This document shows positions 31,182-43,318 of a DNA stretch of 64,000 bases, in pieces. The translations under genes and the position numbers were made by a program. Source of the DNA: Symbiodinium kawagutii (taxonomy: Eukaryota > Sar > Dinophyceae > Suessiales > Symbiodiniaceae); NCBI GenBank assembly GCA_009767595.1, contig VSDK01009439.1, forward strand, positions 266,463-330,462, written 5' to 3'. The notes under the pieces are model-generated. The model was given only the letters and a program-made list of their open reading frames with translations. It did not search any database and had not been told where the DNA came from. Each line of letters begins with the position of its first letter. Position 1 is the stretch's first letter.

Positions 31182-31959
31182 TAGACTAATTTATTTATGT
31201 GTCTATCTATTTGTTTACCTATATATTTGTATACTTTGAAGCTTCTCGTCCTTTGTCATTGCTATGTCTGTGCCGGGGCCTTGACAGTTGCAGGCAAACG
31301 ACTGAGCTGCCTCTCCGCACTCGGCATTCGCCCGTCCTCTCCCCAGTCGAACTGCCATGGTTGCCCTTGCAACGAGGGTTCCTGTTGATACCTCAAGGAT
31401 CCTCAAGGCTAATCAGTGCTGTTGTGTATTTGATTGTTGACATGTCAGAAAGTAGAAATGGAATGTAATGTGAAGCATGCATTTATTGTGGTTGCTACTT
31501 AGCTACTGAATTTATCTGAATTTAATGTTTACCCTAAACAACAATGCTCAAGATGGCCATGACTCACGAAATTACAAAATCTCTCTCAAAACTCGCCACG
31601 TCCTCACGATGTCGCGCCATGGCCCAACTATTCAGGCCCAGCTCCTGCACAAAAATTGCTCCGATGAACAATGTTCAAATTTCAACGGTGAATGGCTGAG
31701 TAAACAAAAGAAACAAACGGATTTTCACATCAAAACGACTGCCTTTCTTGCACACAGTGATGCTCCCTCGAAGTGTCTGGAGACTCATGGAGACTCGTGC
31801 CACGCAAGAGCTTGGAGTCACACAGGGGACACGAGATTTGCAGGTGAACAGTCGCCAACAACACGCCCTGAGCTGTCGCCCCCCCCCTCAGCTGTCCTTC
31901 AATTCATCGCTTTCCTCGCCACTATCTGTCCCATCTGCCTGGCAGATTGTTCAAACGCA
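31182..31959. other. Spacer beside the retrotransposon
   Basis: No convincing gene. ORFs on the plus strand at 31525-32094 are compositionally random. Confidence 0.4.
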
Positions 31960-32175
31960 AGCTCTCCTCTTAGATCTGTGACTAAAGACGGATGCCACAA
32001 ATGTAAGCATGCTGTTTCCAAGATGATCCAAGATATGTTCGACACTCCAAACACACAAAGCAATCAGTATGACTTGGCTCTTTCCAGCCTTTGAGTGGGA
32101 CTCTGACACATCCATCTTGGCCTGCGCGATACACTTATCCAGCTTATTGAAGCTTGGCTTTGAAACCAGTGTCAC
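31960..32175 (-). CDS. Candidate exon, unknown product
   Basis: The minus strand reads balanced protein-like sequence (LDKCIAQAKMDVSESHSKAG, then a hydrophobic helix with VILIALCVW). One frame is clearly better than the others. Limits uncertain; no family. Confidence 0.33.
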
Positions 32176-32559
32176 AGGTCCTCTCTCGGAGATAGAGCTT
32201 GAGGAATTCGCTCAAGCTCCCTGCCATGCTGTCACTCTGAGCTGTGGAGCTGAACTGTGAGCAGCTCCTGCCTTCCACGCGGAGTAAAAGCCTTGAAACA
32301 AAGCAAAGAGCAGCTCCCTTTCCACGTCAAACTACTTCTTGGCGTTGGTCAAAATTGCTATGCGCATCACTTGTCACAAACTAGCACAACTTCACAAAAC
32401 TTCTGGACGCTCAACCTTTTGATCAAGATTTTCAGACCAATCGTTACAAGTTTGCCCCACCTTTGCTTGGGATGCGCGCGACATCTGTGCCTGAGAATAC
32501 ACCCAGATCTTTGGACATCTTTGGACTCGCGACTTTCTTTCTCTTCCTTCATCGTCTTC

Positions 32560-32695
32560 CTCTGCCCTTCTCTCCTTACCCCTTTCTCCTTTCTTCTCCT
32601 TTCTTCTCCTTTCTTCTCCTTTCCTCTACTTTCCTCTACTTTCTTCTTCTTTCTTCTCCTCTCTTTTCCTTTATTATCCTTCTCTTTCTCTCAGA
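32560..32695. repeat. Polypyrimidine tract
   Basis: The plus strand is almost pure C/T (TTTCTTCTCC units) over about 135 bases. Confidence 0.85.
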
Positions 32696-33329
32696 ACGCT
32701 ATCGCTGAGCTCCCTGCTGTGAGGTCAATGTGCACCACCGGCGGTCCGCGTGGAGTTTGAGAACCTTTGACGAAGATCTTCCTGTGAAAACTTCTCCACT
32801 TTTCTCCACTCTTTTCCTCTCCTTTTCCAAAGAGAACTTGTTCTCTCTGAAAATTGTTTTTCATCGAGGCGCTGACTAGGAAAGGAGCTGCATGGCTTCA
32901 GAACATATGGAGCTCGCGGGGACAAATGAAAGCCTCAGATTCGACGAGTCCAACTTTTCACTTCTCAGGTCCTCTTCAGCCAGGCAGCTTGATGCCACGG
33001 TCCGAGGCCTCATCCAGTGCTTCACACAGAGCAGAAAATTGATTCATGAAACCACATCCTTGAATTGTTTAAAGAATCGGAATTGTTTAATGACATCGGA
33101 AACCACGAAATGCCATCGGAATTGTTTAATAAACCACTTTGTAAGAAACTGCATCAAAATGTGGAAAAGAATCGAAAAGAATGTGAAAGTGTAATACAGT
33201 CTCACCATGCACTTGCAGCCCAGGAGCGACCAAGCCAAGGTCGAACTTAAGCGACTTGAAGACGAAAGGCTTCGACAATGACCTTATATAAGATAAATAA
33301 GAGAAGTGTAGAAAACATCCAGAACCTGT

Positions 33330-33555
33330 GTTTCAACGCTTTGGCACTGAGGTGTCTTCTGAAAGCTGTAGCTGTAGAAGCTGTGGAAGCTGTAGCTTTG
33401 GAGGGCGGCGCTGAAGCACTGGAGATTTGCCGCTCAACAGGCACTGTGGAGAGCCCTGTCGACACTTGTCGTTTCACTGTTGGTCTCCCGGGCACGACGC
33501 CACTCGAACCTGGGCTCAGCATGACCACTTCTCGAGTGAAGATTACTGACAGCAC
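33330..33555 (-). CDS. Candidate exon, Ser/Thr/Ala-rich
   Basis: Open minus-strand frame with repeated RQ[VI]S and Ser/Thr/Ala runs (for example SASAPPSKATASTASTATAF). It may be a disordered segment of a protein or a low-complexity shadow of the GAAGCTGTAG repeat on the plus strand at 33358-33400. Confidence 0.25.
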
Positions 33556-36500
33556 CTTACTGCCTTACAGAGTACCTTAAAAAGAGTAGCTTAAAGAAGA
33601 GAACCTTTAAAAAGAGAAGCTTACAAAAAGTACCCCTTTCAGTATCTCTGTCTTACTCTCAGCTACTTGCAGTATCACATCAGTCTACGGTATCTCATCT
33701 GTCTTAAAGTACTCATAACTACAGTTCTCAACTGTTCTCTGTTTTTCCTGTGTCGCCCACCGGGTTGATAGGTCGTCCATGCCGCCAGCGAAGGCCAAGC
33801 TGGAAGCACAACAGGCTTCCTGCAAATGCCACCAGGATGATTTTGGAGTTTTTTTCCTAGCTCGCAGAAGTGTTCAACGTTTTATTTCCTTAAGAAACAA
33901 CACATAATCAAAGAAAGAATGCTTCACTGTGTAGCATTTCTGTTTTGCATTAGCACATGCTTCGGCACTAAGCTGTACTGAAAGGATGAAGAGCTTCAAG
34001 TATTGAAACGGATGTTGGACAAATATCATTTGGCAAGCACTGACATCGTGCCAAAATGGATCATGACTGAGACAAGATCACTTGTGTAGCTTGACAGTGT
34101 GAGTCCAAGAAATTGCTTGACATCACAATAGACATTGATCTTAGATCTTCCTAGACTGCAGCTGCCACGGCTTCAAAAGAGCAGGCCTCGTTGTTCGGCT
34201 GAGAGTGTTGCCACCTCAATCTGCTTTGCTTAGGTGTGACAGTATACTTCAGAGTGGACAAAACTGGGCATTGCCAAGCTGCTCCGTGGTGTTCCCAACG
34301 GGTGTTTCCTTGGCGCCGTTCACGCGTTTCAAACCAACAGCTCGTCACCAGCAAAGTCGAGAAGTCTACGGGGCTATGAGAGTCTGACGGTGTTGCCGGT
34401 GTCGCTGGTGTGGCAGGTGTGGCCGCACCTTAGGAATTACTGGATGACTAAATGTTCTCTAAAGATTGAGTACTTGGGTCATTTCAACGTTGCCAAGTTA
34501 TATCTTTCACCAGGCCTGCAACACAGCGGTAGGGCTGCATGGGAGTATTGGGTGCTGTACGCACCTCTCTTCCCACCTGGAGAAAGAAAACAAAAAATTG
34601 TTATATCAAACAAAAAAATCTGTTAACAATTAGAATTATTGATCTTCAAACATAGAATTACCCCATGTTCAAAATTCTAGTGTCAAAGAAGAGAAAGAAA
34701 GATCAGCTTCGTTGGTATCCCCAACAGGGACGATCCAGCTCAAGAAATCTATTTGTACCGAAAAACCTCCTGGAACTTTCCGCGACCTCTAGGGACTTGC
34801 GTTTTAATCACCTCGGACTTTCCGGAACCTGAGCCTGGGACCTGCACCGAAACACATCGAAGCTAATCTGGGCTCAATGCCTCATTAGCTTACACTGTTG
34901 GGGAAACAGCTTACGCTGTTGGGGAAGAAAGTTTAAAAAAACCTAAAGAAATTCCCAAGTTGCAAAAGGGGATGGGAGGGAGAGGATTTGAATTTGTTAC
35001 TGGGGATGAATTTTATCTCCTTTGAAACACTTTGGGATTCCCTGTGGGATCATGTTTTTTGTTTTCAGGCAGTCAAAACAGTTTAGGGTTTGACATTAAA
35101 AGCCTTAACCAGCGCTGCGCTTCTCGGTGCACTTCCAAAACAAAGGGGAGAAATCGCTTAGTGATGCTTTTTGCATTTCTGCGATTTTGCCAGTATAGTC
35201 CTCAGCACAAAGTGGTGCAGTCTTTCTCAAACAAGCACAGCAGTTGCGCCTGCACTGGAGTTGTCATCGTAGTTGATACTCTGGCAACCCTGATGGCCAA
35301 GTGCTTCGCCGGAGTTGTACTGTACACTTTCCGAAAGCTTCGACAAATCGAAACCTTCGACTCAAAGCCCTAACCAATGTCATATGCCAGGAGAACAAAT
35401 GGGAACAGCTAGGACTTCCATGACAAAAATCTGTCCCAACATACGATTGCTGGAACCAAAGTTGAGCTCAGCCCCTAACCGAACAGGGGACGGGCTACGA
35501 GCCAAACTGATCACAACGACCTTGCAGCACCAACACAAATCCACCACGCCACTTTGCAAATGAACTTCAAAACTCCATCGACGCTTCGTGTAACTGCTCC
35601 AAAGAATTCCATTCAAAAAAAGTAAGTGAGGAAATTAAATCAATTTGAATATGCACATGTAAATACATTTGTGTAAATCTATATATATATATCTATCTAT
35701 TTATATTTATATTTAAATCTACATTTACATAAAGATATATATATATATAATTAGAGAATTGAAAAGGGGCTGCTCCTCACAGTCCACCATCCGCCTGTCT
35801 AGGAGTGCAGATTGACCTGCACCCGCAACGCAAGCAGCAACATCTTTCCGTAGCATCTTCCAGCCTCGATGGCAACTCCTGGGACGGGTCTTGGCCGAAG
35901 CGCGTCACGAGCCCCGAGGAGTTTACAAATTACAAGGTTTGAATATATTTTATATTGGTGCATTTGAAAGCAAAAATATTATGAATATAAGTGAATATTT
36001 ATAATGAATATATATTTATATTATATATACATAATTATGAATACCTATATTTATGTAGGTGTATTTAAATATGTATGTGTATATATATATTATATATATA
36101 GCCATCCTGCAGTAGACAGAATATAAAATTGGACCATCCTCACCAGGTAAATGGTTTGAATATTGACCATTGGGGATATTCTATCTACTCCAGGATGATG
36201 ATAAGTGTGTGTGGGGGTGCACATGTTTATCCATCTACATGGTAATATCAAATACAAAATATAGACATTTCGTGCACACTTCGATCTGCGCGGCTCCTGG
36301 CTCCGCAGAGTTGAAGCATCGTGCTTGGCACTCTGCCTGGTGCGCCGCTCCAACCTCCACAAAAGTCTCAGGCTACACATTGCTTCAAGAAAACGAAAAA
36401 AAAACGCAGAAAAAAACCTCACATCAAGCATTTAGTTTGGCGTTTAGTTTGGCATGTAGTGGTAGCATTTGGAGCATCCCAAGCAATTTCAAACGGCAGC

Positions 36501-38273
36501 ATATTTGGCTGCCCAACCAGCCATAGCCGTAGCCACTGGAGGCATAACCGGCTGGGNNNNNNNNNNNNNNNNNNNNGGCTGGCCTGGCGCCCCCAGAATT
36601 GTATCAGACAGCTGTTCGAACAGTGAGATATTTGATAGCAATCAGAATAACCCGCAACAACAATAGCAATCACACAGCTATCTTCAGCCCCAACAATAAC
36701 AATTGTATGGACAGATGTACATTGCTATCAGCAGAAAAAACCCTCGTAAATGGACAGTACAACTATTTAAGAACCATTAGACTATGATTGTTCCAAGGAA
36801 ATTAGTCGGCATAAACGATGTTGCATCCTGGATATCCCATTTGTCCAAATCACGGATTGTAGATATCCGAGTCGGACGGACACAAGCGAAAGATTCAGAC
36901 TGAACAAATGGTTGTTTTTCAATGCTGATCCGTGCCTCGTTGTGCAATGCAGCTGGGCCATCCCATATCGGTTTTGTCTTTGACCTCTCTGAAGACATAT
37001 TGTTTCCACCCTGTAGCTGTTCATTTCCTGAAATGCAGTGCCTCATTTAGTCAATCAGACAAACTTGGAAATCTCATCAATGAATGCCGCGTAGTGCAAT
37101 AGTTGCAAACGTGTCTGATTCGGCAACATGTCTTGCAAACAAGCTCGGTTCTTGCAAAACCAAAAGCAAGGAAAGAAAAATGAAGAAAGAAAAAATATGA
37201 AAAAAAATAGAAAAGGTGGAAAATATCGTGTTTTTTGGGGGGTCAACTCTTTGGCTTGAGTCAGGGTTGGAGATTGTCTCAAGGACGTGTTCTATGTTGT
37301 GCAGCATCCCGAGTGCCGTGTCGTCCTGTTTTAAATCATTGAGTTCGAGCCTGGACCGGCGGCGGTAAAAAATTCAGATAAAATGTACCCCTTCAACAAG
37401 TGAATCACTCCTGTGACACACAGCTGAAACCCATGAACCTGCGGAATTTTTGAATCCTTTGAAGTCAACCGGCCTTTTTTCAATAAGGTTGCACGGCCCC
37501 ATTTGCACATCCTCAGTGGAATGTTTCTTCAAGCGGCCATCGAAAAAGTGAGAAAACATTGAAATGTTTCACAACTCCAATTCCTCCCTTTCAGACCACA
37601 AACCCATATACATGATAATGCATGGAATCTTTTTTGGGTATTGCCACGGGCGACGGATTCAAACCATGTGTGGCCGTCACATCGAGTTTTTCCCCAACTT
37701 CTCAAGGAAAAGGTCACTGTCATTATCACTGCTACTTCCAGAATGTTTTTCAACAATGAAATGTTCTCACAGCAACACATCGTTGATCTGCATTTCATGC
37801 TAAAGCAGATAAACCACAGAAATGTCCTACCTTGTTTTTCCTGTTTGCCAGCTCCTTACAGCCCATCCTTTCATGATCCTTTTCTGCTTGCTGAATTTAA
37901 TTAAAATTACGGGTGCACCACGAGTATTTTTAGCAGTTGGAATGGCAAACCACGATCAAACCATGGAAACAACGAATCGTCATTTTCAGGATTCAAAGGC
38001 TCTCGCAAACAAGTATTTAGGAATGAAACTTGCAAAAACAAAAAATGATGAATTTGTTCTTTGCTGCATTCGACAAAAAACGCCACGCAAAATAGACCAT
38101 TGGACCTTGAACACGTCCAGGTGACATGAGAAACAAAAACGTTGCTGAAAAAATGACACGAAAGTGCTGTCGCCTGATGATTTCTGTTGACCGGCACAAT
38201 TTCTTTGTCCCACTTCCAGATTTGATGATCTCTTGGACAAAACGGACTGTCAACAAAACAGATCGCCCGCATA
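33556..38273. other. AT-rich spacer
   Basis: Very AT-rich stretches with TATATA runs at 35660-35760 and 35935-36105. A minus-strand ORF at 35380-35616 is mildly protein-like. A second assembly gap (20 N) is at 36557-36576. No gene can be supported. Confidence 0.45.
36557..36576. other. Assembly gap (20 N)
   Basis: Twenty unknown bases. The flanks share GGCTGG, so a small repeat may have collapsed here. Confidence 0.95.
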
Positions 38274-38325
38274 TTTTTTTTCTGCGGAAGCGCCGCGTTG
38301 GCACAGTGGCCGCAGTCACGAGGAA
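38274..38325. repeat. Copy 1 of a GTCAC...CGCAGAAAAAAA dispersed motif
   Basis: Plus strand: T-run, CTGCGGAAGCGCCGCG, then GTGGCCGCAGTCACG. Similar to 40268-40312 and more weakly to 46768-46815. All three have the same orientation. Confidence 0.55.
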
Positions 38326-38642
38326 ATCATTAAACACGACAAAGCAGTGAAACAGCCGGGGTCCCAATTTCAGCAGGCTCAAAGGAGCAGCATTAACAGC
38401 CTAAAACAAATTCACAATTATGTGCTAAAACTACTTTACAAAGTTCACCCACTATGCAAGCGGCCTTTTTTTCTTTTTTGAGAATAGGGGTTAATTTTTG
38501 GCTGCGCTGTCACGGCCAGGAGTGGAGCACCTAGACTGTGACACAAGCTGGATGCAACGTCAAAACGTCTGCAAACCGATGAGGAATTGAAACTAACCTC
38601 ATAGACGTGTGAATGATCAGTCAACTGCTTATATCCAACACG

Positions 38643-38644
<2 letters not shown>

Positions 38645-38695
<51 letters not shown>
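38645..38695. repeat. (ATC)n microsatellite
   Basis: Seventeen uninterrupted ATC units. Confidence 0.95.
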
Positions 38696-40267
38696 AGAAC
38701 AAATTTGCTCCGCCCAAAAGATTCGTCTTGTTGATTTTTTCTCTGGTTGTAGTGCTGGTGATTCATGGAAACGGAAAATGGAAAACAACACCGCAGAGGC
38801 CCCGAAAAACAATAACATCCCGGTAGCGCCTTTTGAGCACCAAACTCAGGTCGTTAAATGTCCGAGTAGAAAACTGTAGCAACTTATCAAGCTAGCAAAC
38901 CAAGACCCAACTTAAAGACACCCAAATCATCACTATAATGCACATCACTAAGCAAAATTCGGCAAAGAAAACTGGGTGAAACAAGGTGAAACTCCTCACT
39001 CACTCTGCTCAATTGACGAGGTGCCAGGCATCATCATGTATCGACATCACCTGCCTCTATTCCACGTCAACAGAGATCTGTCCAAGTTCCAGAACATGTT
39101 AATGCAATGCAATATCCTTCCTCACTTGTATTTTTGCTCTCCACGTGCCAAAGCGAAAGTCGCAGGTCACACATCGACAAAAGTAAGATCACCGAGAGCC
39201 AACAGAAGCAAACCAAGAAGCAACAAAAAACCGAACCACCACCAGCGGCCATCCAGGATCCCCAGCCAGGATCCCAGGTGTCCGACGACAACACGCAAAA
39301 GTGATCATGGTTGAGGTGAACATATCCTTTCTCAGTTGTGCCAAAGTCTCTTCGTACAATCCAGCAAAGCAAAGGAGAATGCCACTTGCATGACTGCGGT
39401 ACCATCCAGAGCGAATGCGAAGACATAGAAAAGAAAGAAGCGGACTTTAACATCCCCCACACACTGAGCGAACAAACGAAAGTCGAGCCTGAATACGTCC
39501 AGGTACCGCCACAAGATTGTAATGAGCATCAATCAAAACCTATGCGTTCCCAAAGGGACGGTATCCACGGTGTTTTGCTCCAGAATAAAAAACACATGGT
39601 CCAGGGGACATTGCCTGGAAGAAGTCAAGAGCAGCACGCAGAAAGACATGTTTCTAGCCAGAGACAAAGATCCAAAATTTTCGATAAACTCACTGGACAA
39701 GTCTTCTGCGGTTGCCATGGGCTGACAAGAGAAGAAAACGGAGACAAAAGGAAAGACCAGCGGCAAACAAAGGACCGATCCAGAGCCACCCAGAAAGGGG
39801 AGAAGCATGAGCAGTAGCAGAGCAGCGGGAAAGAACGCCGACTCGAAGTCCTACTAGAGAAGTACAAACTCTTCTAGCTTGCCAGCCATCAAAGGAAGCG
39901 CAAGGAGTGCTTCCTGTTTGCTCTGCTTCAGGAAGGGAATCGCATCCACCGTTGCTTTCCACATTGCAACAATTTTCGCCACGGCCTGCTGGTTTTTTGG
40001 TGTCAATTCACGACCGAAGTTACCAATTCAAGGCTGCCTGCTAACTTAGGCACCTATGTTGCAAAGGTCGACTGGATTCTGGTCTTGGTGCCTTGCAAGA
40101 GCTACATGTTTCAAATCGATCGCAGACTGGCATTTGTGGCACTGTTAATGGCTTCGCTTGTTCACATACGGCTATTGAAGGTACAGCGGAGTATGGGAAC
40201 ATGATGATTGATGCTGATGCCCTGTACGTCAACACGTGAGCCAAGTAAGAGCAGACGTTTCACTTTT
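38696..40267. other. Spacer, weak minus-strand coding signal
   Basis: A minus-strand frame at 39533-39715 (MATAEDLSSEFIENFGSLSL onward) and another at 40060-40244 look protein-like and could be 3' exons of the helicase gene. Plus-strand ORF 39338-39817 is probably a shadow. No family. Confidence 0.3.
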
Positions 40268-40312
40268 TTTCTGCGAGAGCGCCGCTTGTGCACTGGTGGC
40301 AGCGGTCACGTG
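40268..40312. repeat. Copy 2 of the GTCAC...CGCAGAAAAAAA motif
   Basis: T-run, CTGCGAGAGCGCCGCTTG, then GTGGCAGCGGTCACG. Clear match to 38274-38325. Confidence 0.55.
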
Positions 40313-40480
40313 TAACAACTACAAAAGAACTCAAAGATCCCAATCAATGAGAGCGCATTAACTAGCCTACAGTCAGACCGAACAAAACTGTACAAAGTCG
40401 GCAAGCGAAGTCCGAGTGCGGAATCGAAAGTGTGACCAGCTATGATGCATTCCGTACCAGCCAGAGAAAACGAATCATAC
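40310..40480 (-). CDS. Candidate exon downstream of the helicase core
   Basis: Minus-strand frame including YDSFSLAGTECIIAGHTF and ending in a stop at 40306. Good peptide character; family unknown. It may be the last exon of the helicase gene or of a following gene. Confidence 0.35.
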
Positions 40481-41079
40481 CGCAATGCAGAACCCTGCGC
40501 GTACTCAACACCACCACATGGCTCCAAAGCGAAGTGCGGACACGTGCGAGCCTGAGTAGAAAGGCTTGTCTTGAGCTTGCAACTCTTCCAAGACTGCTTG
40601 CCAAAGAAATCATCGCAGTGCAAGTATCTGCCAAACGCAACCATGGTAACAGCCAATACTTAAGTGTATACCATCGAAATGAGTAAGATACACGCAAAGA
40701 TGGGCCACGACAGCGAAGGAGAAAGAAGTGCACATTGCAATGCTGGTGAAAGAAAGCAATGCCGGGCAACAGCGACAAGCACCGTGCCCGAAGGACGAGT
40801 GGCAAACGCAGAGCCAAAGCCAAACGTCCTTCAGGGCACAGGGCTCGTCAAGCCATTGCCGGGGACAGAAGACTTGCTGTATTGCCTTAGCTGACTGAAT
40901 TTTGTAAACACAAGAGAAAAATACTCCACAGCGACATCGAGATGACCCCTGTTATGAAAACAGCACCAAGCACACATGCATAGGTGCCCGTGTAACAAGG
41001 TTGGCAATGATTGCTCCTGAGTCCACGCCAAATAACAGGATACCTCAGGACCGTTTGGACGACGTGGTCATTGCAGAGT

Positions 41080-41304
41080 CTTAAGGAGAGCACTGATGTA
41101 AGGTATGCCCCTTACATTCTCGATTCTATAGGGTCCGTAGGGCGAGTCCATAATGCGATTTAAATGCAAAGACCAACCCAACTGCTCCAGTGAGGGAGCT
41201 TGCGCACAGCAATCTCGATGAGAACTTGTACCACAAAGATCCTTGTGGTAACTGCCTTCTGCAATCGACACCCGCAGGACGCCACAGTCATCAAATGCTA
41301 ATGC
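41080..41304 (-). CDS. Candidate exon downstream of the helicase core
   Basis: Begins after an acceptor-like CATTCTCAG and reads about 75 codons of strongly protein-like sequence (FDDCGVLRVSIAEGSYH, GWSLHLNRIMDSPYGPYRI). A stop lies 13 bases beyond the likely donor, so splicing into a further exon near 40900-41080 is expected. No domain recognised. Confidence 0.5.
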
Positions 41305-41574
41305 CTGAGAATGATCGTGTGTGAGAAATGAATGCCCCTTGACACAAGGTGAAGTAGCACGAAACTAATAGAAATTGGCCAGAGGGCGTGAGCACTATTG
41401 CAAGCAATGCCAGAGGGAAGCTAGAGAGGAGAGCGGTGAAGAGCTCATCGTCTCTCCCCGAAGGTACATAGAACCCGAGCTCTTACCAAAGTCCTCTCAA
41501 TAGCTTCGCTAAGACACTGCGACGGCGGCATCAATCCTGCCGGTCGTGACAAAGTCACTGACCTAGTGTCTTAC

Positions 41575-41615
41575 TCGTATGCTGCGAGCGTCCGAAGATC
41601 CCTGTATAAGCCGGC
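41575..41615 (-). CDS. Candidate 41-bp micro-exon
   Basis: Flanked by an excellent acceptor (TTTCTTTTGCAG, ending 41616) and a good donor (GTAAGA from 41574). It encodes AGLYRDLRTLAAY in one frame. It lies between the helicase exons and the 41080-41304 exon. Confidence 0.45.
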
Positions 41616-41784
41616 CTGCAAAAGAAACATCAAATTGCCACTGGAGACATCACGATCCCACCAGGAGGTTACAGACCGCCAGGCAGACAGCACCGCAACG
41701 CCATGTGCGCCCGTAGCCCGAAGGGCTATGTAGATGGCTACGGAAATGGCTGCGGAGAAAGAACATAGAGGAGGAGAAAGGAGC

Positions 41785-42002
41785 GACCAACCGAACACGA
41801 GCCGAAGGCCGGTGAACGGAGGGAAGCAGAGGACGGTAAACAAGGGCGGGAGGGAAGAGAGGAACCGGGGGGACGGAGGCGACCAACCGAACACAAGCCG
41901 AAGGCCGGTGAACTGAAGGAAGCAAAAGGAGGAAGGGGAAGGAGAGAAAAGCAAACAAAGGAACAAGGGGGACCAACCAGACTCCTGCCGAAGGCACGAG
42001 TA
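41785..42002. repeat. Three copies of a GACCAACC...GCCGAAGGC repeat
   Basis: Copies near 41786, 41880 and 41971, each with GACCAACC, then GCCGAAGG(C), then GTGAAC or GAGTAAG. Spacing is about 92-95 bases. The GCCGAAGGC core is a short hairpin. It probably lies in an intron. Confidence 0.7.
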
Positions 42003-42094
42003 AGGAAGGACAAAGGAAAGAGGAGTGACTGTCCGGATCAGTCAGTAAAGGGGCATACTCCAGTTGCCTCACGCCTACTTGACTATGTTACTGG

Positions 42095-42290
42095 TGAGGA
42101 AAGGCACGTGCGCTATTTCTTGCCGGGGTGGCACGCTGCGACGACGAAGGATGCTGAGACGACTGGTCTGCAGGCGTTCGACTGCGGGGCCGGGAAGCTT
42201 GACCACGCCCCACAGCAGGAGTATGATGAGATTGTTGTCGTTGAGCTAGTTGGCGCAAGCCTGCTAGGTCAACTTGGCGGGGTGCTTCAA
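42095..42290 (-). CDS. Helicase gene, candidate Gln/Ser/Arg-rich exon
   Basis: Minus-strand frame with VDLAGLRQLAQRQQSHHTP then a Pro/Ser/Gln/Arg-rich tail, ending at a possible GTAACA donor near 42089. It is in a different frame from 42264-43388, so an intron should separate them. Probably a disordered region. Confidence 0.4.
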
Positions 42291-43318
42291 ATTGCACATT
42301 GGGCCACATTGCTGCGACACACCGGCATATCTGTGAAGCCATTCGCTGGCGCTGGCAGAAACAACACTAATGCCCCCTTCTGCACGAGCTTCACCATTGT
42401 AATAGGAAGCTAGTGAGGGTGGCGGCAAGGAAGGCACCGAGCCTTTGGGGCGCCACAGTGCGTGCTGAAAAATCTCCTTCACCAAAGCTTCATCAGGACA
42501 AGGAGAGATGTCAAAAAAGTCATTGCGAAGTGCCTCTGCCGATGCCGCTTCAAAATTGGCTGCGTGCGCCTGCCCAAGGATGGACTCTGCTTGACACTGA
42601 GGGAAGGGGCGTGGCGGCTGATCCCTTGTGGTGGACGAGGTGGAATCATTAGCCTGCTGCGGGCGGGCTCTCGGCAGCTTGATTTCTATCTTGGCATTGA
42701 CTATGTCCTTGGCGATGCTCAACGAATGTAAGTAAGGGACTATGAGAAGACCGGCTCCACAGGCTTGGTCCGTTGCTGGGGTATGTGGAAGAACTGGCGT
42801 CGGCATGGGCAGTCTGCCTTCAGTAACCTTAAGTACCGGATCCCCATCCTGCTGAGGAAGCGAGACAACTTGCTGAAAATCCCTGACGTCAGTGCCTGGG
42901 AATTTGCCCATGTAAGCTGAGAGTTCAGGGATCATTCTGGTTGGGAAGTAAACCATTAACATATCCCAGGGTAACCCTAACTTACGATTGGCTTCTTTTG
43001 TGCGGTCGGTGTTCTTGGCAGTGGAGCGATTACGCAAAAAGTGTGCAAAGTTGGACACTGCAGGGAGGGTTATATCAGTGCCAGCCTCTTGACGCCGTTT
43101 GACGTGATTGAATGAGGCGAGGGTGGCTACCAATAGAGACTTCTCCCAAAAATCCACGTGCTGGAAGCGGCGGTACCCCTCACTGGACTTTGCTCCTTGG
43201 AAAGTGGAGTGGTTTTCGGGGAAACATTGGAACAGCGATGCAACAACTTGCGCCATTTGAGCTCTTGTAGGTCTGGTATAACACCTTTGCAAACGAACCT
43301 GTGGTGAGTAGAGATTCA
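42264..43318 (-). CDS. Helicase gene, 3' exon(s) after the helicase core
   Basis: Open frame of about 350 codons beginning after an acceptor-like CACCACAG (near 43303) and overlapping the end of the 43180-45159 ORF in another frame. The first 130 residues are globular and Trp/Phe-containing, followed by a Pro/Gln-rich part. It has no recognised catalytic motif and is interpreted as the C-terminal extension of the helicase protein. Confidence 0.55.

Noticed and set aside
38645..38695. CRISPR-like or other functional array
   Set aside because: It is a plain trinucleotide microsatellite without spacers. No CRISPR array exists in the window.
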